The position numbers and the translations under genes were made by a program. From Hyphomicrobiales bacterium (GTDB lineage Bacteria; Pseudomonadota; Alphaproteobacteria; Rhizobiales; Rhizobiaceae), in contig UBTF01000005.1 of the NCBI GenBank assembly GCA_900468285.1, forward strand, positions 1 through 64,000: 64,000 nucleotides of DNA, in the 5' to 3' direction. The notes beneath the pieces are model-generated. The model was not told the origin of the DNA. It was given only the letters and a program-made list of their open reading frames with translations, and did no database searches. Shown here in pieces: positions 53,992 to 62,184 of the stretch; position 1 is the first letter of the stretch, and every line of letters starts with the position of its first letter.

Positions 53992-55299
53992 ATGAACAAG
54001 TTTACACTGGCTGCTATGGTCGCAGCACTGGCCAATACAGCCTCTGCTCAGGCTGCCACTATTGAGTTCTGGTACGGCAACACGGGCGCGGTTGAGACCG
54101 CGATCAAGGCTCAGTGCGACGCCTTCAACACCTCGCAAAGCGAGCACAAGGTCAACTGCATTGGTCAAGGCTCTTACGAAGTGTCGATGCAGAAGGCGAT
54201 TGCCGCCTACCGCGCCAAGAACCACCCGGTTCTCATCCAGTTCTTCGACGCCGGCACGCTCGACCTGATGTTGTCGGACGCCGTCGAGCCGGTTCAGGAC
54301 CTGATGCCGGACGTCAAATGGGACCAGTATATTGCCGGTGCCCGCGCCTATTACGAAACCTCGAAGGGCAAGCTGTTCGCCCAGCCCTACAATTCCTCGA
54401 CCCTGCTGTTCTACACGAACAAAACCGAGCTTGAGAAAGTCGGCATCACCGAGACGCCGACGACCTGGGAAGGCGTTATCGAGGCCGCCCGCAAGCTGAA
54501 AGCGGCCGGCCATGCCTGCCCGTTCGTGACTGATGGCGATACCTGGCGCGTGCTCGAGCAGTTCTCCGCCCGTCACGGTCTGCCGATCGCCACCAAGCAC
54601 AACGGTTATGACGGCCTCGACGCCGAATATGTCATCAACACCACCTATGCCGCCAAGCATCTCGCCAACCTGGTCGAGTGGCGCAAGGAAGGTCTCGTTC
54701 GCCTCGCAGCAGATACCAAGGCAGGCAACTACACCGCCGCCTTCAATGCCGGCGAATGCGCAATGATGGAACAGTCTTCCGGTTCCTACGCTGCCGCTGC
54801 CAAGGCATTTGACGGCAAATACGAACTGACGGTCAGCATGGCGCCGATGTACAAGGGTTACAACCGTCACAACACCTTTGTCGGCGGGGCTTCCATCTAC
54901 GTCATGAAGGGTCACGACAAGGCCGAGATCGAGGCTGCGAAAGCCTTCCTCGATTTCCTGCGCAAGCCGGAACAGCAGATGTTCTTCACTGCCGCAACGG
55001 GTTACGTACCCGTCACCACCGACGTTCTAGATACCATCGCCAAAAGCCCGGACGCCAGTTCGCCGAAATACGCAACCGCCAAGGTCGGCGTCGAATCCAT
55101 GAACCAGCCGGCCACGGCCGATACCCGCGGCATCCGTCTAGGCTTCTATGTGCAGTTCCGCGAAGTCTTCATGGAAGAAACCCAGAAGGCCTTTGCCGGT
55201 CAGCAGACCATGCAGGTGGCGCTCGACAACACCAAGAAGCGCGGCGACCAGCTGCTGCGCCGCTTCGAGCAGACCTACAAGGGTAAGACGCTTCCCTGA
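53992..55299 (+). CDS. ugpB: ABC transporter solute-binding protein, UgpB-like
   Basis: 435 residues with a signal peptide (MNKFTLAAMVAALANTASAQA). The mature protein matches UgpB, the periplasmic binder of glycerol-3-phosphate and glycerophosphodiesters: TIEFWYGNTGAVETAIKAQC, YEVSMQKAIAAYRAKNHPVL, AQPYNSSTLLFYTN, SGSYAAAAKAF, FVGGASIYVMKGHDKAE. First gene of a seven-gene operon. Whether the ligand is a glycerophosphodiester or another phosphodiester cannot be told from sequence. Confidence 0.9.
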   Translation: MNKFTLAAMVAALANTASAQAATIEFWYGNTGAVETAIKAQCDAFNTSQSEHKVNCIGQGSYEVSMQKAIAAYRAKNHPVLIQFFDAGTLDLMLSDAVEPVQDLMPDVKWDQYIAGARAYYETSKGKLFAQPYNSSTLLFYTNKTELEKVGITETPTTWEGVIEAARKLKAAGHACPFVTDGDTWRVLEQFSARHGLPIATKHNGYDGLDAEYVINTTYAAKHLANLVEWRKEGLVRLAADTKAGNYTAAFNAGECAMMEQSSGSYAAAAKAFDGKYELTVSMAPMYKGYNRHNTFVGGASIYVMKGHDKAEIEAAKAFLDFLRKPEQQMFFTAATGYVPVTTDVLDTIAKSPDASSPKYATAKVGVESMNQPATADTRGIRLGFYVQFREVFMEETQKAFAGQQTMQVALDNTKKRGDQLLRRFEQTYKGKTLP

Positions 55300-55319
55300 T
55301 CTGGACTTTGTCTTTCCAG

Positions 55320-55343
55320 CATGGGGCGGGTCGCCGCCCCATG
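55320..55343 (+). promoter_or_regulatory. Intercistronic hairpin between ugpB and ugpA
   Basis: CATGGGGCGG pairs perfectly with CCGCCCCATG around the loop GTCG: a 10-bp very GC-rich stem in the 73-bp gap. Such structures after binding-protein genes protect the upstream mRNA from 3'-decay, so more binding protein than permease is made. Confidence 0.6.
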
Positions 55344-55372
55344 TACTCTTTCTGTGTCTGGAATTTTATCCC

Positions 55373-56263
55373 ATGTCGTTGGAATCCTCCATGTTCGGCC
55401 ATCGCTGGTTGCCGCTGCTTCTGGTGGCGCCGCTGATGTTGCTGATCCTGCTATTCTTTTACGTGCCGGTTTTTCAGGCCTTCTACTGGTCGTTTTTCCT
55501 GGAGCAGCCGTTTGGCGGCGACTCGGAATTTGTCGGTTTTCAGAATTTTGCGCGTGTTCTCTCCGATCCGGAATTCTGGGCAGCCGCCGGCCGCACCGTT
55601 ATCTTCATGCTGACGGCATCGTCACTTGCGGTCGTCGTGCCGCTGATGCTGGCGATCGCCGCTGACCGCAAGCTCGGTCTCTCTTACGCGGCGCGCAACA
55701 TCTTCGTCTGGCCCAAAGGCATCGCCGGCGCCTCGATCGGCGTCGTGTTCGCCTTCATCTTCAATCCGTTCGTCGGGCTGATGGCACCGCTTAATTCGCT
55801 GTTTCCCGGTCTGTGGAACCCTGGTATCGACGGTACGGACGCATTTGTGACGCTGGTGGCTGCACATGTCTGGAGCGGCATTCCTTTCAATTTCGTCATC
55901 CTGCTTGCCGGCCTGCGCTCGATCCCGCCAACCATGTATCAGGCATCGGCCATGGACGGCGCCGGTCCCTGGCGGCGCATTTTCGATGTGCAGCTGCCGC
56001 TGATCCTGCCGCAACTGTTCCTGACCTTCGTTCTGGAATTCACTGAAAGCATCACTTCGGTCTTCGCGCTGATCGATACTATCACCGGCGGTGGTCCGGG
56101 CGGCTCGACGACGCTGCTCGTATACAAAATCTATGTCGATGGTTTCCGCGGATTCGATCTTTCCGGCGCTTCCACCCAGACGGCCATCCTGATGGTTTTT
56201 GTCCTTCTTCTCGCAGCTTGCCAGTTCTTCTTTCTCGGCCGGCGCATCAATTACGAGCGCTGA
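55373..56263 (+). CDS. ugpA: ABC permease, UgpA-like
   Basis: 296 residues with six membrane segments. The binding-protein-dependent permease motif is present as YQASAMDGAGPWRRIFDVQLPLILP (EAA loop). MSLESSMFGHRWLPLLLVAP start at ATG 55373. Partner of UgpE in the inner-membrane channel for the UgpB ligand. Followed by ugpE three bases after the stop. Confidence 0.92.
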   Translation: MSLESSMFGHRWLPLLLVAPLMLLILLFFYVPVFQAFYWSFFLEQPFGGDSEFVGFQNFARVLSDPEFWAAAGRTVIFMLTASSLAVVVPLMLAIAADRKLGLSYAARNIFVWPKGIAGASIGVVFAFIFNPFVGLMAPLNSLFPGLWNPGIDGTDAFVTLVAAHVWSGIPFNFVILLAGLRSIPPTMYQASAMDGAGPWRRIFDVQLPLILPQLFLTFVLEFTESITSVFALIDTITGGGPGGSTTLLVYKIYVDGFRGFDLSGASTQTAILMVFVLLLAACQFFFLGRRINYER

Positions 56264-56266
56264 GCC

Positions 56267-57184
56267 ATGGTCGAAAACGCACGCTCCATCAACATTGTCG
56301 CCAGCATCCTGCTGGCCATCGGTATCCTCTACATCGTTGGGCCCTTGTACCTCACGCTGTCCACCGCCTCTCAATCCTATGAATATATGCTGCAGAACGG
56401 CCTTGCCTGGGTGCCGGGCACTGAGCTGTTCGCCAATATGAGCAAGGTCATATATGACACCCGCATTCCGGTGCAGATGCTCAACAGCCTGATCGTGGCG
56501 TTTTCCAACGCGCTTGGCACCTGCGTCCTGTCTTTCCTGTCGGCCTATGCGATCGTTTATTTCCGCATTCGCTGGGGGGGTGTGGTCTTCGCCCTGATTC
56601 TCGCCACCATCATTCTGCCACTCGATATCCGCGTCATCACCACATATCAGGTGGCATCCAACATCTTTTCTCCACTCAATGCGGTGCTGGATTTCACCCG
56701 CCTAAACAGCCTGATCGAGATAATTTTCGGCGCGCCGATCCAGCTCGAACTGAGCGTGCTCGATACGCATTTCGGGTTGATCGCGCCGCTGGTGGCGCAT
56801 GGCACCGGCACGTTTCTGTTCCGCCAGTTCTTCCTGACGCTGCCCAAGGACCTGTTCAAGGCGGCGCGTATGGATGGGGCAGGGCCGATCCGTTTTCTTA
56901 TCGACATCCTTCTGCCGTTGGCCCGATCCAGCTTTGCCTCGCTGTTCGTGCTCACCTTTCTCAGCGGCTGGACGCAATATCTATGGCCGCTGGTCGGCGC
57001 CTCGACGCCCGATATGCAGACTGCCGTGGTCGGCCTTGCCCGCCTCGTGCCGGACGCCGACGGCCAGGTTCCCGATTTTCCGATGATCATGGCCGGCGCT
57101 GTGCTCGTCTCTCTCGTTCCGCTGACGATGATCGCGCTTCTGCAGCGGTTTCTCGTTCAGGGCCTCGTTCTTTCGGAGAAATGA
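56267..57184 (+). CDS. ugpE: ABC permease, UgpE-like
   Basis: 305 residues, six membrane segments. The EAA motif is LFKAARMDGAGPIRFLIDILLPLARS. The start MVENARSINIVASILLAIGI matches UgpE/CUT1 permeases. It pairs with UgpA to form the translocation channel. ugpC starts 4 bp after its stop. Confidence 0.92.
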   Translation: MVENARSINIVASILLAIGILYIVGPLYLTLSTASQSYEYMLQNGLAWVPGTELFANMSKVIYDTRIPVQMLNSLIVAFSNALGTCVLSFLSAYAIVYFRIRWGGVVFALILATIILPLDIRVITTYQVASNIFSPLNAVLDFTRLNSLIEIIFGAPIQLELSVLDTHFGLIAPLVAHGTGTFLFRQFFLTLPKDLFKAARMDGAGPIRFLIDILLPLARSSFASLFVLTFLSGWTQYLWPLVGASTPDMQTAVVGLARLVPDADGQVPDFPMIMAGAVLVSLVPLTMIALLQRFLVQGLVLSEK

Positions 57185-57188
57185 TCCC

Positions 57189-58313
57189 ATGACCGACATT
57201 GACACAGCCATCCGCGCCGCCGCAGCCGAGATCGAGCTTATCGGAGTCACCAAGTCCTATGACTTCAAAAACACCATCATCCCGCCGATCGACGTCTCGC
57301 TGCGTCCGGGTGAATTTACTGTGGTTCTCGGCCCATCGGGTTGCGGCAAGTCCACGCTTTTGCAGATGATCGCCGGCCTTGAACGTGTATCCGGCGGCAA
57401 GATCATCATCGGCGGCCGCGAGGTGCAGGATCTGGAGCCAAAACATCGCGGCTGCGCCATGGTGTTCCAGAACTATGCGCTCTACCCACACATGACGGTC
57501 GCGGAAAACATGGCCTATAGCCTCAAGGTCGCCGGCGTCTCCAAGGCCGACCGTGCCGAGCGTGTCGGCACCGTCGCAAAAATGCTCGGCCTTGCCGATT
57601 TCCTGACCCGCAAGCCGAGCCAGCTTTCCGGCGGTCAGCGCCAACGTGTTGCCATCGGCCGCGCAATCATCCGTGAGCCCGGCGTACTGCTGTTCGATGA
57701 ACCGTTGTCGAACCTCGATGCGCAGCTGCGCCACGACATGCGCGTCGAGCTTGCCGAACTGCATCGCCGCATCGGCGCCACCAGCGTGTTCGTCACCCAC
57801 GACCAGGTTGAAGCGATGACGCTGGCAGACCGCATTCTCATTCTCAACAAGGGGCATATCGAGCAGTTCGATACGCCGAAGGCGATCTATCATCGTCCCG
57901 CTTCCGTCTTCGTCGCAAAATTCATCGGTTCGCCGCCGATGAACATTCTTCAGGTTGAAGGGGATGGTTCCGTGCTGCGGCTGGCTGACGGTCAGGTGGT
58001 CGCCAGCTATTCAGGTAAGAACAAATTCCAGCTCGGCATCCGCCCGGAAGATATCGCCGTCAACGCGGGCGGTTCGATCAAAACGGAAATCCGTTATCGA
58101 GAGGACCTCGGCTCGCACGAAGTTCTCGAAACGAAGATTGCCGACCAGAATCTCAGGATCGCCATGCCCTTCGGCGTCGAGATCGATACGACGCAGACTT
58201 TGTCGCTGTCCTTCCCGCAGGCGCGCCTGCATCTCTTTGACGGTGAAACCGGCCGCGCCATCGCCAACGCCTTCGGTGACGCGCAACCGGCCTCGGTGAA
58301 GGAATACCAGTGA
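57189..58313 (+). CDS. ugpC: ABC ATPase, UgpC/MalK-like
   Basis: 374 residues. Walker A GPSGCGKST, Q-loop QNYALYPHMTV, signature LSGGQRQRVAIGRA, Walker B LLFDEPLSNLDA, H-loop VTHDQ and a C-terminal TOBE/OB domain (FQLGIRPEDIAV). ATP hydrolysis powers uptake. Its TGA overlaps the GTG start of the next gene by two bases, so the transporter and the first phosphodiesterase are translationally coupled. Confidence 0.95.
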   Translation: MTDIDTAIRAAAAEIELIGVTKSYDFKNTIIPPIDVSLRPGEFTVVLGPSGCGKSTLLQMIAGLERVSGGKIIIGGREVQDLEPKHRGCAMVFQNYALYPHMTVAENMAYSLKVAGVSKADRAERVGTVAKMLGLADFLTRKPSQLSGGQRQRVAIGRAIIREPGVLLFDEPLSNLDAQLRHDMRVELAELHRRIGATSVFVTHDQVEAMTLADRILILNKGHIEQFDTPKAIYHRPASVFVAKFIGSPPMNILQVEGDGSVLRLADGQVVASYSGKNKFQLGIRPEDIAVNAGGSIKTEIRYREDLGSHEVLETKIADQNLRIAMPFGVEIDTTQTLSLSFPQARLHLFDGETGRAIANAFGDAQPASVKEYQ

Positions 58314-59140
58314 ATTACAGGGAATTTATCGCCGACAAGACCCGCGGTTGCGCCGTGGTTGCGCATCGCGGCATCTGGCGCAATGCGCCGGAAAACAGCC
58401 TGATCGCTATCCAGCGTGCCATTGATGCCGGTTGTGATGTAGTCGAAATCGATATTCGCCGCAGCGCAGATGGTGGTCTTTTTCTGCTACATGACGAGAC
58501 GCTGGAGCGCATGACAGGTCTCGGTCAGCCGCCGGAAGCCTTGTCTTCGCAAGATCTCTCGGTCCTGCGCCTGCGCGACCGCGATGGCGGCGAGGGCAAT
58601 GGTTCCACGCTGGAAAAGCTGCCGAGCCTTGTCGAGGTGTTCGACCTGACGCGGGGCCGCATCTTTGTACATCTAGACGTCAAGGAGCGCGAAGTCATTC
58701 CATATGTGATTGCTCTCGCAAAGGACATGCGTGTCGCGCATCAGGTCGACGTCTGGGCCTCGCTGAAAACAGAAAAGGATCTTGGCTGGATCCGCGATAC
58801 GATCATGCCGCATGAAATCCTGTTTTTGGCAAAGACCCGGCTCAACGTGCCTGGTGCAGCCACGCAACTCTCCTTGCTGGAAGACCTCTCCCCATCCGTC
58901 TGCGAAATCTATTTCGACAGGGTGGAAGAGCTGGCTGCCCTGAAGAACCTTACCCGTAACACCGGCATGGCGCTCTGGGTCAACACGCTCGACAGCGTCG
59001 CCTGCGCCGGCTTCACCGATGAGAGGGCCCTTGCTGATCCCGATGCCGTCTGGGGACGGCTGATCGATGCCGGCATTTCGGTCATCCAGACCGATGAGGC
59101 TCCTGCTCTCAAATCCTATCTCGCAGCCCGCCGCACCTAA
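58310..59140 (+). CDS. Glycerophosphodiester phosphodiesterase, copy A
   Basis: 276 residues, GTG start at 58310 overlapping ugpC. GDPD (beta/alpha)8 barrel with catalytic His in VVAHRGIWRNAPENS, metal ligands in VVEIDIRRSADG and second His in LLHDETLERMTG. It hydrolyses a phosphodiester to an alcohol and a phosphomonoester. No signal peptide, so it acts on imported substrate in the cytoplasm. A related gene follows 26 bp later; the two may differ in substrate. Confidence 0.93.
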   Translation: MNYREFIADKTRGCAVVAHRGIWRNAPENSLIAIQRAIDAGCDVVEIDIRRSADGGLFLLHDETLERMTGLGQPPEALSSQDLSVLRLRDRDGGEGNGSTLEKLPSLVEVFDLTRGRIFVHLDVKEREVIPYVIALAKDMRVAHQVDVWASLKTEKDLGWIRDTIMPHEILFLAKTRLNVPGAATQLSLLEDLSPSVCEIYFDRVEELAALKNLTRNTGMALWVNTLDSVACAGFTDERALADPDAVWGRLIDAGISVIQTDEAPALKSYLAARRT

Positions 59141-59166
59141 TTAAAATCTCCCAAGGAAAATATGAA

Positions 59167-59997
59167 ATGACGCATTACGTAGATTATATCGCTGACCAGA
59201 AACGCGCGCCCGCCATCGTTGCCCACCGAGGCGCATGGCATGGAGCTCCCGAAAACAGTCTTGCAGCCATCGAGCGGGCGATCGCCGTAGGTGCAGACAT
59301 TGTTGAGCTCGATATCCGAAAAAGCGCTGACGGTGAACTTTTTATCATGCACGATGACACGCTATTGCGCATGGCCGGTATCGACCGCGACGCTGAAACT
59401 TTTACCATGGCCGAACTGCGGGCCATCTCCTTGCGTGAGGACGATGGCGGCGAGCATCGCACCACGACCGACCAACGCATTCCGACGCTGAAACAGGCAT
59501 TCGAAATCATCCGTGGCCGCATCTTTGCAGACCTCGATCTCAAGGACCGTGGCCTGTTTTCGCAAGTCGCAGCCTGCGCTCGTGATATGAATGCTGCATC
59601 ATACGTGGACCTGAAAACGAACGTCATGACACGCGAGGAATTGGACTGGGTGCGCGCCCAGCATATCAATGGGGTGGCTTTCATGGCGATGTCAAAATTC
59701 ACCGCCGAAACCATTTACCAAACCATGGCGTTGCTGTCGGAAATCAAACCCTTCATGTGCGAAATACGTTTCGACAGCCTCCAAACAATCAAGGCGAACC
59801 GGCAGATGTTCCGCGATGTGAACATGGCGCTGTGGACGAATACGCTCAACATGGAAGCGAGCGGTGAATGGGTGGACAAGGCGGCGCTTGTCGATCCTGA
59901 CCGCATCTGGGGCTCGTTAATCGATGCTGGTGTCAGCGTTTTCCAGACGGACGAGCCGGAAGCGCTTAAGACCTATCTTGAAGGCCGGCGCACATGA
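59167..59997 (+). CDS. Glycerophosphodiester phosphodiesterase, copy B
   Basis: 276 residues, same family and length as copy A but clearly diverged. Catalytic IVAHRGAWHGAPENS, IVELDIRKSADG and IMHDDTLLRMAG are intact. C-terminal VFQTDEPEALKTYLEGRRT matches copy A, supporting an old tandem duplication. Its TGA overlaps the start of the phosphatase gene by four bases. Confidence 0.93.
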   Translation: MTHYVDYIADQKRAPAIVAHRGAWHGAPENSLAAIERAIAVGADIVELDIRKSADGELFIMHDDTLLRMAGIDRDAETFTMAELRAISLREDDGGEHRTTTDQRIPTLKQAFEIIRGRIFADLDLKDRGLFSQVAACARDMNAASYVDLKTNVMTREELDWVRAQHINGVAFMAMSKFTAETIYQTMALLSEIKPFMCEIRFDSLQTIKANRQMFRDVNMALWTNTLNMEASGEWVDKAALVDPDRIWGSLIDAGVSVFQTDEPEALKTYLEGRRT

Positions 59998-60863
59998 GCA
60001 ACGTAAACGATGAGCTGCTGAATGAACTGATGGCCATCATGCGGGATACCGCGGACCGGGAAATCCTGGCGCGTTTCCGTTCTGTTTCGTCGGAAACCAT
60101 TCGCGCAAAAACCGTGGCGGACGATATCGTCACCGATGCTGATATTGCCTCTGAGCGGGTGATCAGCGAGAAGCTGAAGGCACGCTTGCCGGGCATCACC
60201 ATTATCGGCGAGGAAGCCGTGTCCGATGACCCGTCCATCCTCGGGGATCTTGCGACCGCGGATCTGGCGGCTGTCATCGATCCGATTGATGGCACTTGGC
60301 ATTTTGCCCATGGCACGCCGATGTTTGGCAGCATTCTCGCCATTGTTTCTCGCGGTGAAACTATTGCCGGCATCATCTATTACCCAGTTTTAGGCGATTT
60401 CCTGGTAGCAAGGCCGGGGCAGGGCGCCTGGCATGTGGCGGGAGATGGTACGAAAACGCGTCTTTCAGTCGCCGCTTCGACCCCAATCGAAGAAATGCAC
60501 GGCTTCATTCCGCTACACATGTTCGATCCGGACTTACGGGAGAAACTGGCGCCGCGTATCACAAGATTCCTCCGGGTTACCACATGGCGCTGTTCAGCCT
60601 GGGAATACCGGATGCTGGCGACAGGCGCGATGAGCTTCTGCCTCAACGAGAGCCTAAAGCCGTGGGATCATGCAGCCGGCGTGCTCATCCACGCAGAAGC
60701 AGGTGGCTATGCTGCTACCATGGACGGCGAATCGTACCGTTCAACTATGACGGAAGGACATCTCTTAGCCGCGCCGAGCAAGGAGTCATGGACGGACGTG
60801 CAAATCGCACTCCATCCTGATATCGTCCCGTCTCCATTAGAAGCTCGAGGAGAACGCGATTGA
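59994..60863 (+). CDS. Inositol-monophosphatase-family phosphatase
   Basis: 289 residues. Li-sensitive Mg-dependent phosphatase fold: GEEAVSDDPSI (metal Glu), VIDPIDGTWHFAHGTP (the DPIDGT motif) and a C-terminal SLKPWDHAAG with the last Asp. It removes phosphate from a sugar or polyol phosphate. After two GDPD genes, the natural substrate would be the phosphomonoester they release. The family also contains AccG of the agrocinopine pathway. Last gene of the operon. Confidence 0.92.
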   Translation: MSNVNDELLNELMAIMRDTADREILARFRSVSSETIRAKTVADDIVTDADIASERVISEKLKARLPGITIIGEEAVSDDPSILGDLATADLAAVIDPIDGTWHFAHGTPMFGSILAIVSRGETIAGIIYYPVLGDFLVARPGQGAWHVAGDGTKTRLSVAASTPIEEMHGFIPLHMFDPDLREKLAPRITRFLRVTTWRCSAWEYRMLATGAMSFCLNESLKPWDHAAGVLIHAEAGGYAATMDGESYRSTMTEGHLLAAPSKESWTDVQIALHPDIVPSPLEARGERD

Positions 60864-60976
60864 GAATATGTGTGCCCCTAAAGCTTGTACATCATTGAAA
60901 CTGGTTATAAATTTCGGTGGCGTACGTTCGAGTAAAAACAGGTCGCCAATTCATATTCGTTCGAGGCGGTCTGTTT

Positions 60977-61990
60977 TCATCGCTCGAAATGTGTCAACCA
61001 TTTCGGATGATTAGGCGCAGGCCCCGATGAGCGACGCTCGATGAAGGTCGATGCGATAAGAATGCGTTTTGCAACGACCGGCTGCCCTCTTGTTTCGATA
61101 CGTTCCAGCAGTAGGCGCATTGCTGTAGCGCCCATCTCCCCACCTTGTACCCTGATGGTCGTCAGGGGAGGAGATATCTGGGTCGCGGCGGAAAAATCAC
61201 CGAATCCGACAACGGACATGTCTTCTGGTATGCGGTAGCCACGTGCTAGTAGCTCGGAAACAGCGGTGAGCGCCAGCCCATCGTGAGCGCAAAACAGGGC
61301 TGTGGGTGCGATTCCCTCAGTGTGAAGAGTTTGTAGCGCAGGGATAAAGCCTCCATCTTCATCAAAGCGCAGAATATGCAGTTTTGCATCTGTGTGTTGC
61401 TCTAAACTTTCGCGCAGACCGTGGTATCGTTCCATACGACCGCGATAGCCTTCCTGCCCCTGCACGAAAGCGATGTCGCGATGCCCAAGCCCAAACAAAT
61501 ACTCGCCGACCGCTATGCCTGCTTCGTGGTCCGTCCCGCCGACATGATCGGCCTTTTCAAGTGGAAACACCCACCCCAGTCGAACCGATGGCACGCCGGA
61601 CGCTCTTACAATGTCCAGCGTCTTTTGTTCATGTGGCCCAACAAGGATGATGCCTGAGCTATCCTCCACCATCGCCTCGACCCTGTCGGCGTCGTGCGTC
61701 CACTGCAATCGTACGGCCTGACCCAGTCGATGCGCCTCCTTCTGCATGCCGTCCTGCAGCATCGTCCGTAACTCGTAGCTCACGCTATCGACCTGATCGT
61801 GAAAGATTAGTGTGATCTCGCGTTGCCCATCGACAGCTTTCTGGCGTTGGTAGCCCAGCATTGCGGCAGCGTGCTCGACTCGTCTGCGCGTCGTCTCGCT
61901 GACCCCGGCTTTTCCTGAGAGTGAGCATGAGACGGCAAATTTCGACAGGCCGGTATAATCGGCAATGTCCTGCAATGTCACTTTGCGCAT
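60977..61990 (-). CDS. LacI-family transcriptional regulator
   Basis: 337 residues from ATG 61990 (or ATG 62005). HTH at the N-terminus: VTLQDIADYTGLSKFAVSCSLSGKAGVSETTRRRVEHAAAMLGY; the rest is the sugar-binding-protein-like ligand domain (HDGLALTAVSELLARGYRIPEDMSVVGFGDFSAATQISPPLTTI). Divergent from the ABC solute-binding protein gene, so it is likely its regulator, with a sugar or derivative as inducer. Confidence 0.93.
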   Translation of the reverse strand: MRKVTLQDIADYTGLSKFAVSCSLSGKAGVSETTRRRVEHAAAMLGYQRQKAVDGQREITLIFHDQVDSVSYELRTMLQDGMQKEAHRLGQAVRLQWTHDADRVEAMVEDSSGIILVGPHEQKTLDIVRASGVPSVRLGWVFPLEKADHVGGTDHEAGIAVGEYLFGLGHRDIAFVQGQEGYRGRMERYHGLRESLEQHTDAKLHILRFDEDGGFIPALQTLHTEGIAPTALFCAHDGLALTAVSELLARGYRIPEDMSVVGFGDFSAATQISPPLTTIRVQGGEMGATAMRLLLERIETRGQPVVAKRILIASTFIERRSSGPAPNHPKWLTHFER

Positions 61991-62063
61991 AACGCGTGCT
62001 CCCATTGTGATGCCGCGAACAAAATAAAATTTAACATAACGCTTTACCTAACAAATTACATTA

Positions 62064-62095
62064 TGCAAGCTAAACAAACACGGTCGTGCAAGCTA
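62064..62095. promoter_or_regulatory. Direct repeat TGCAAGCTA x2 in the LacI control region
   Basis: TGCAAGCTA occurs at 62064-62072 and 62087-62095, 23 bp apart start to start, on the same side of the helix. It lies between the LacI gene and the binding-protein gene and may be the regulator's site. Confidence 0.35.
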
Positions 62096-62184
62096 TCTGT
62101 TTGGCGACGCAGCCGTGTAATATTGCGGGGTCGATCCTGAGGAGGAGAGGTAAACTCGCGATACTTGATTGGAGGAGGAAACAA

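Noticed and set aside
57087-57893. Minus-strand frame of 268 codons over ugpC
   Set aside because: The ABC ATPase on the plus strand is certain, and this frame has no independent support.
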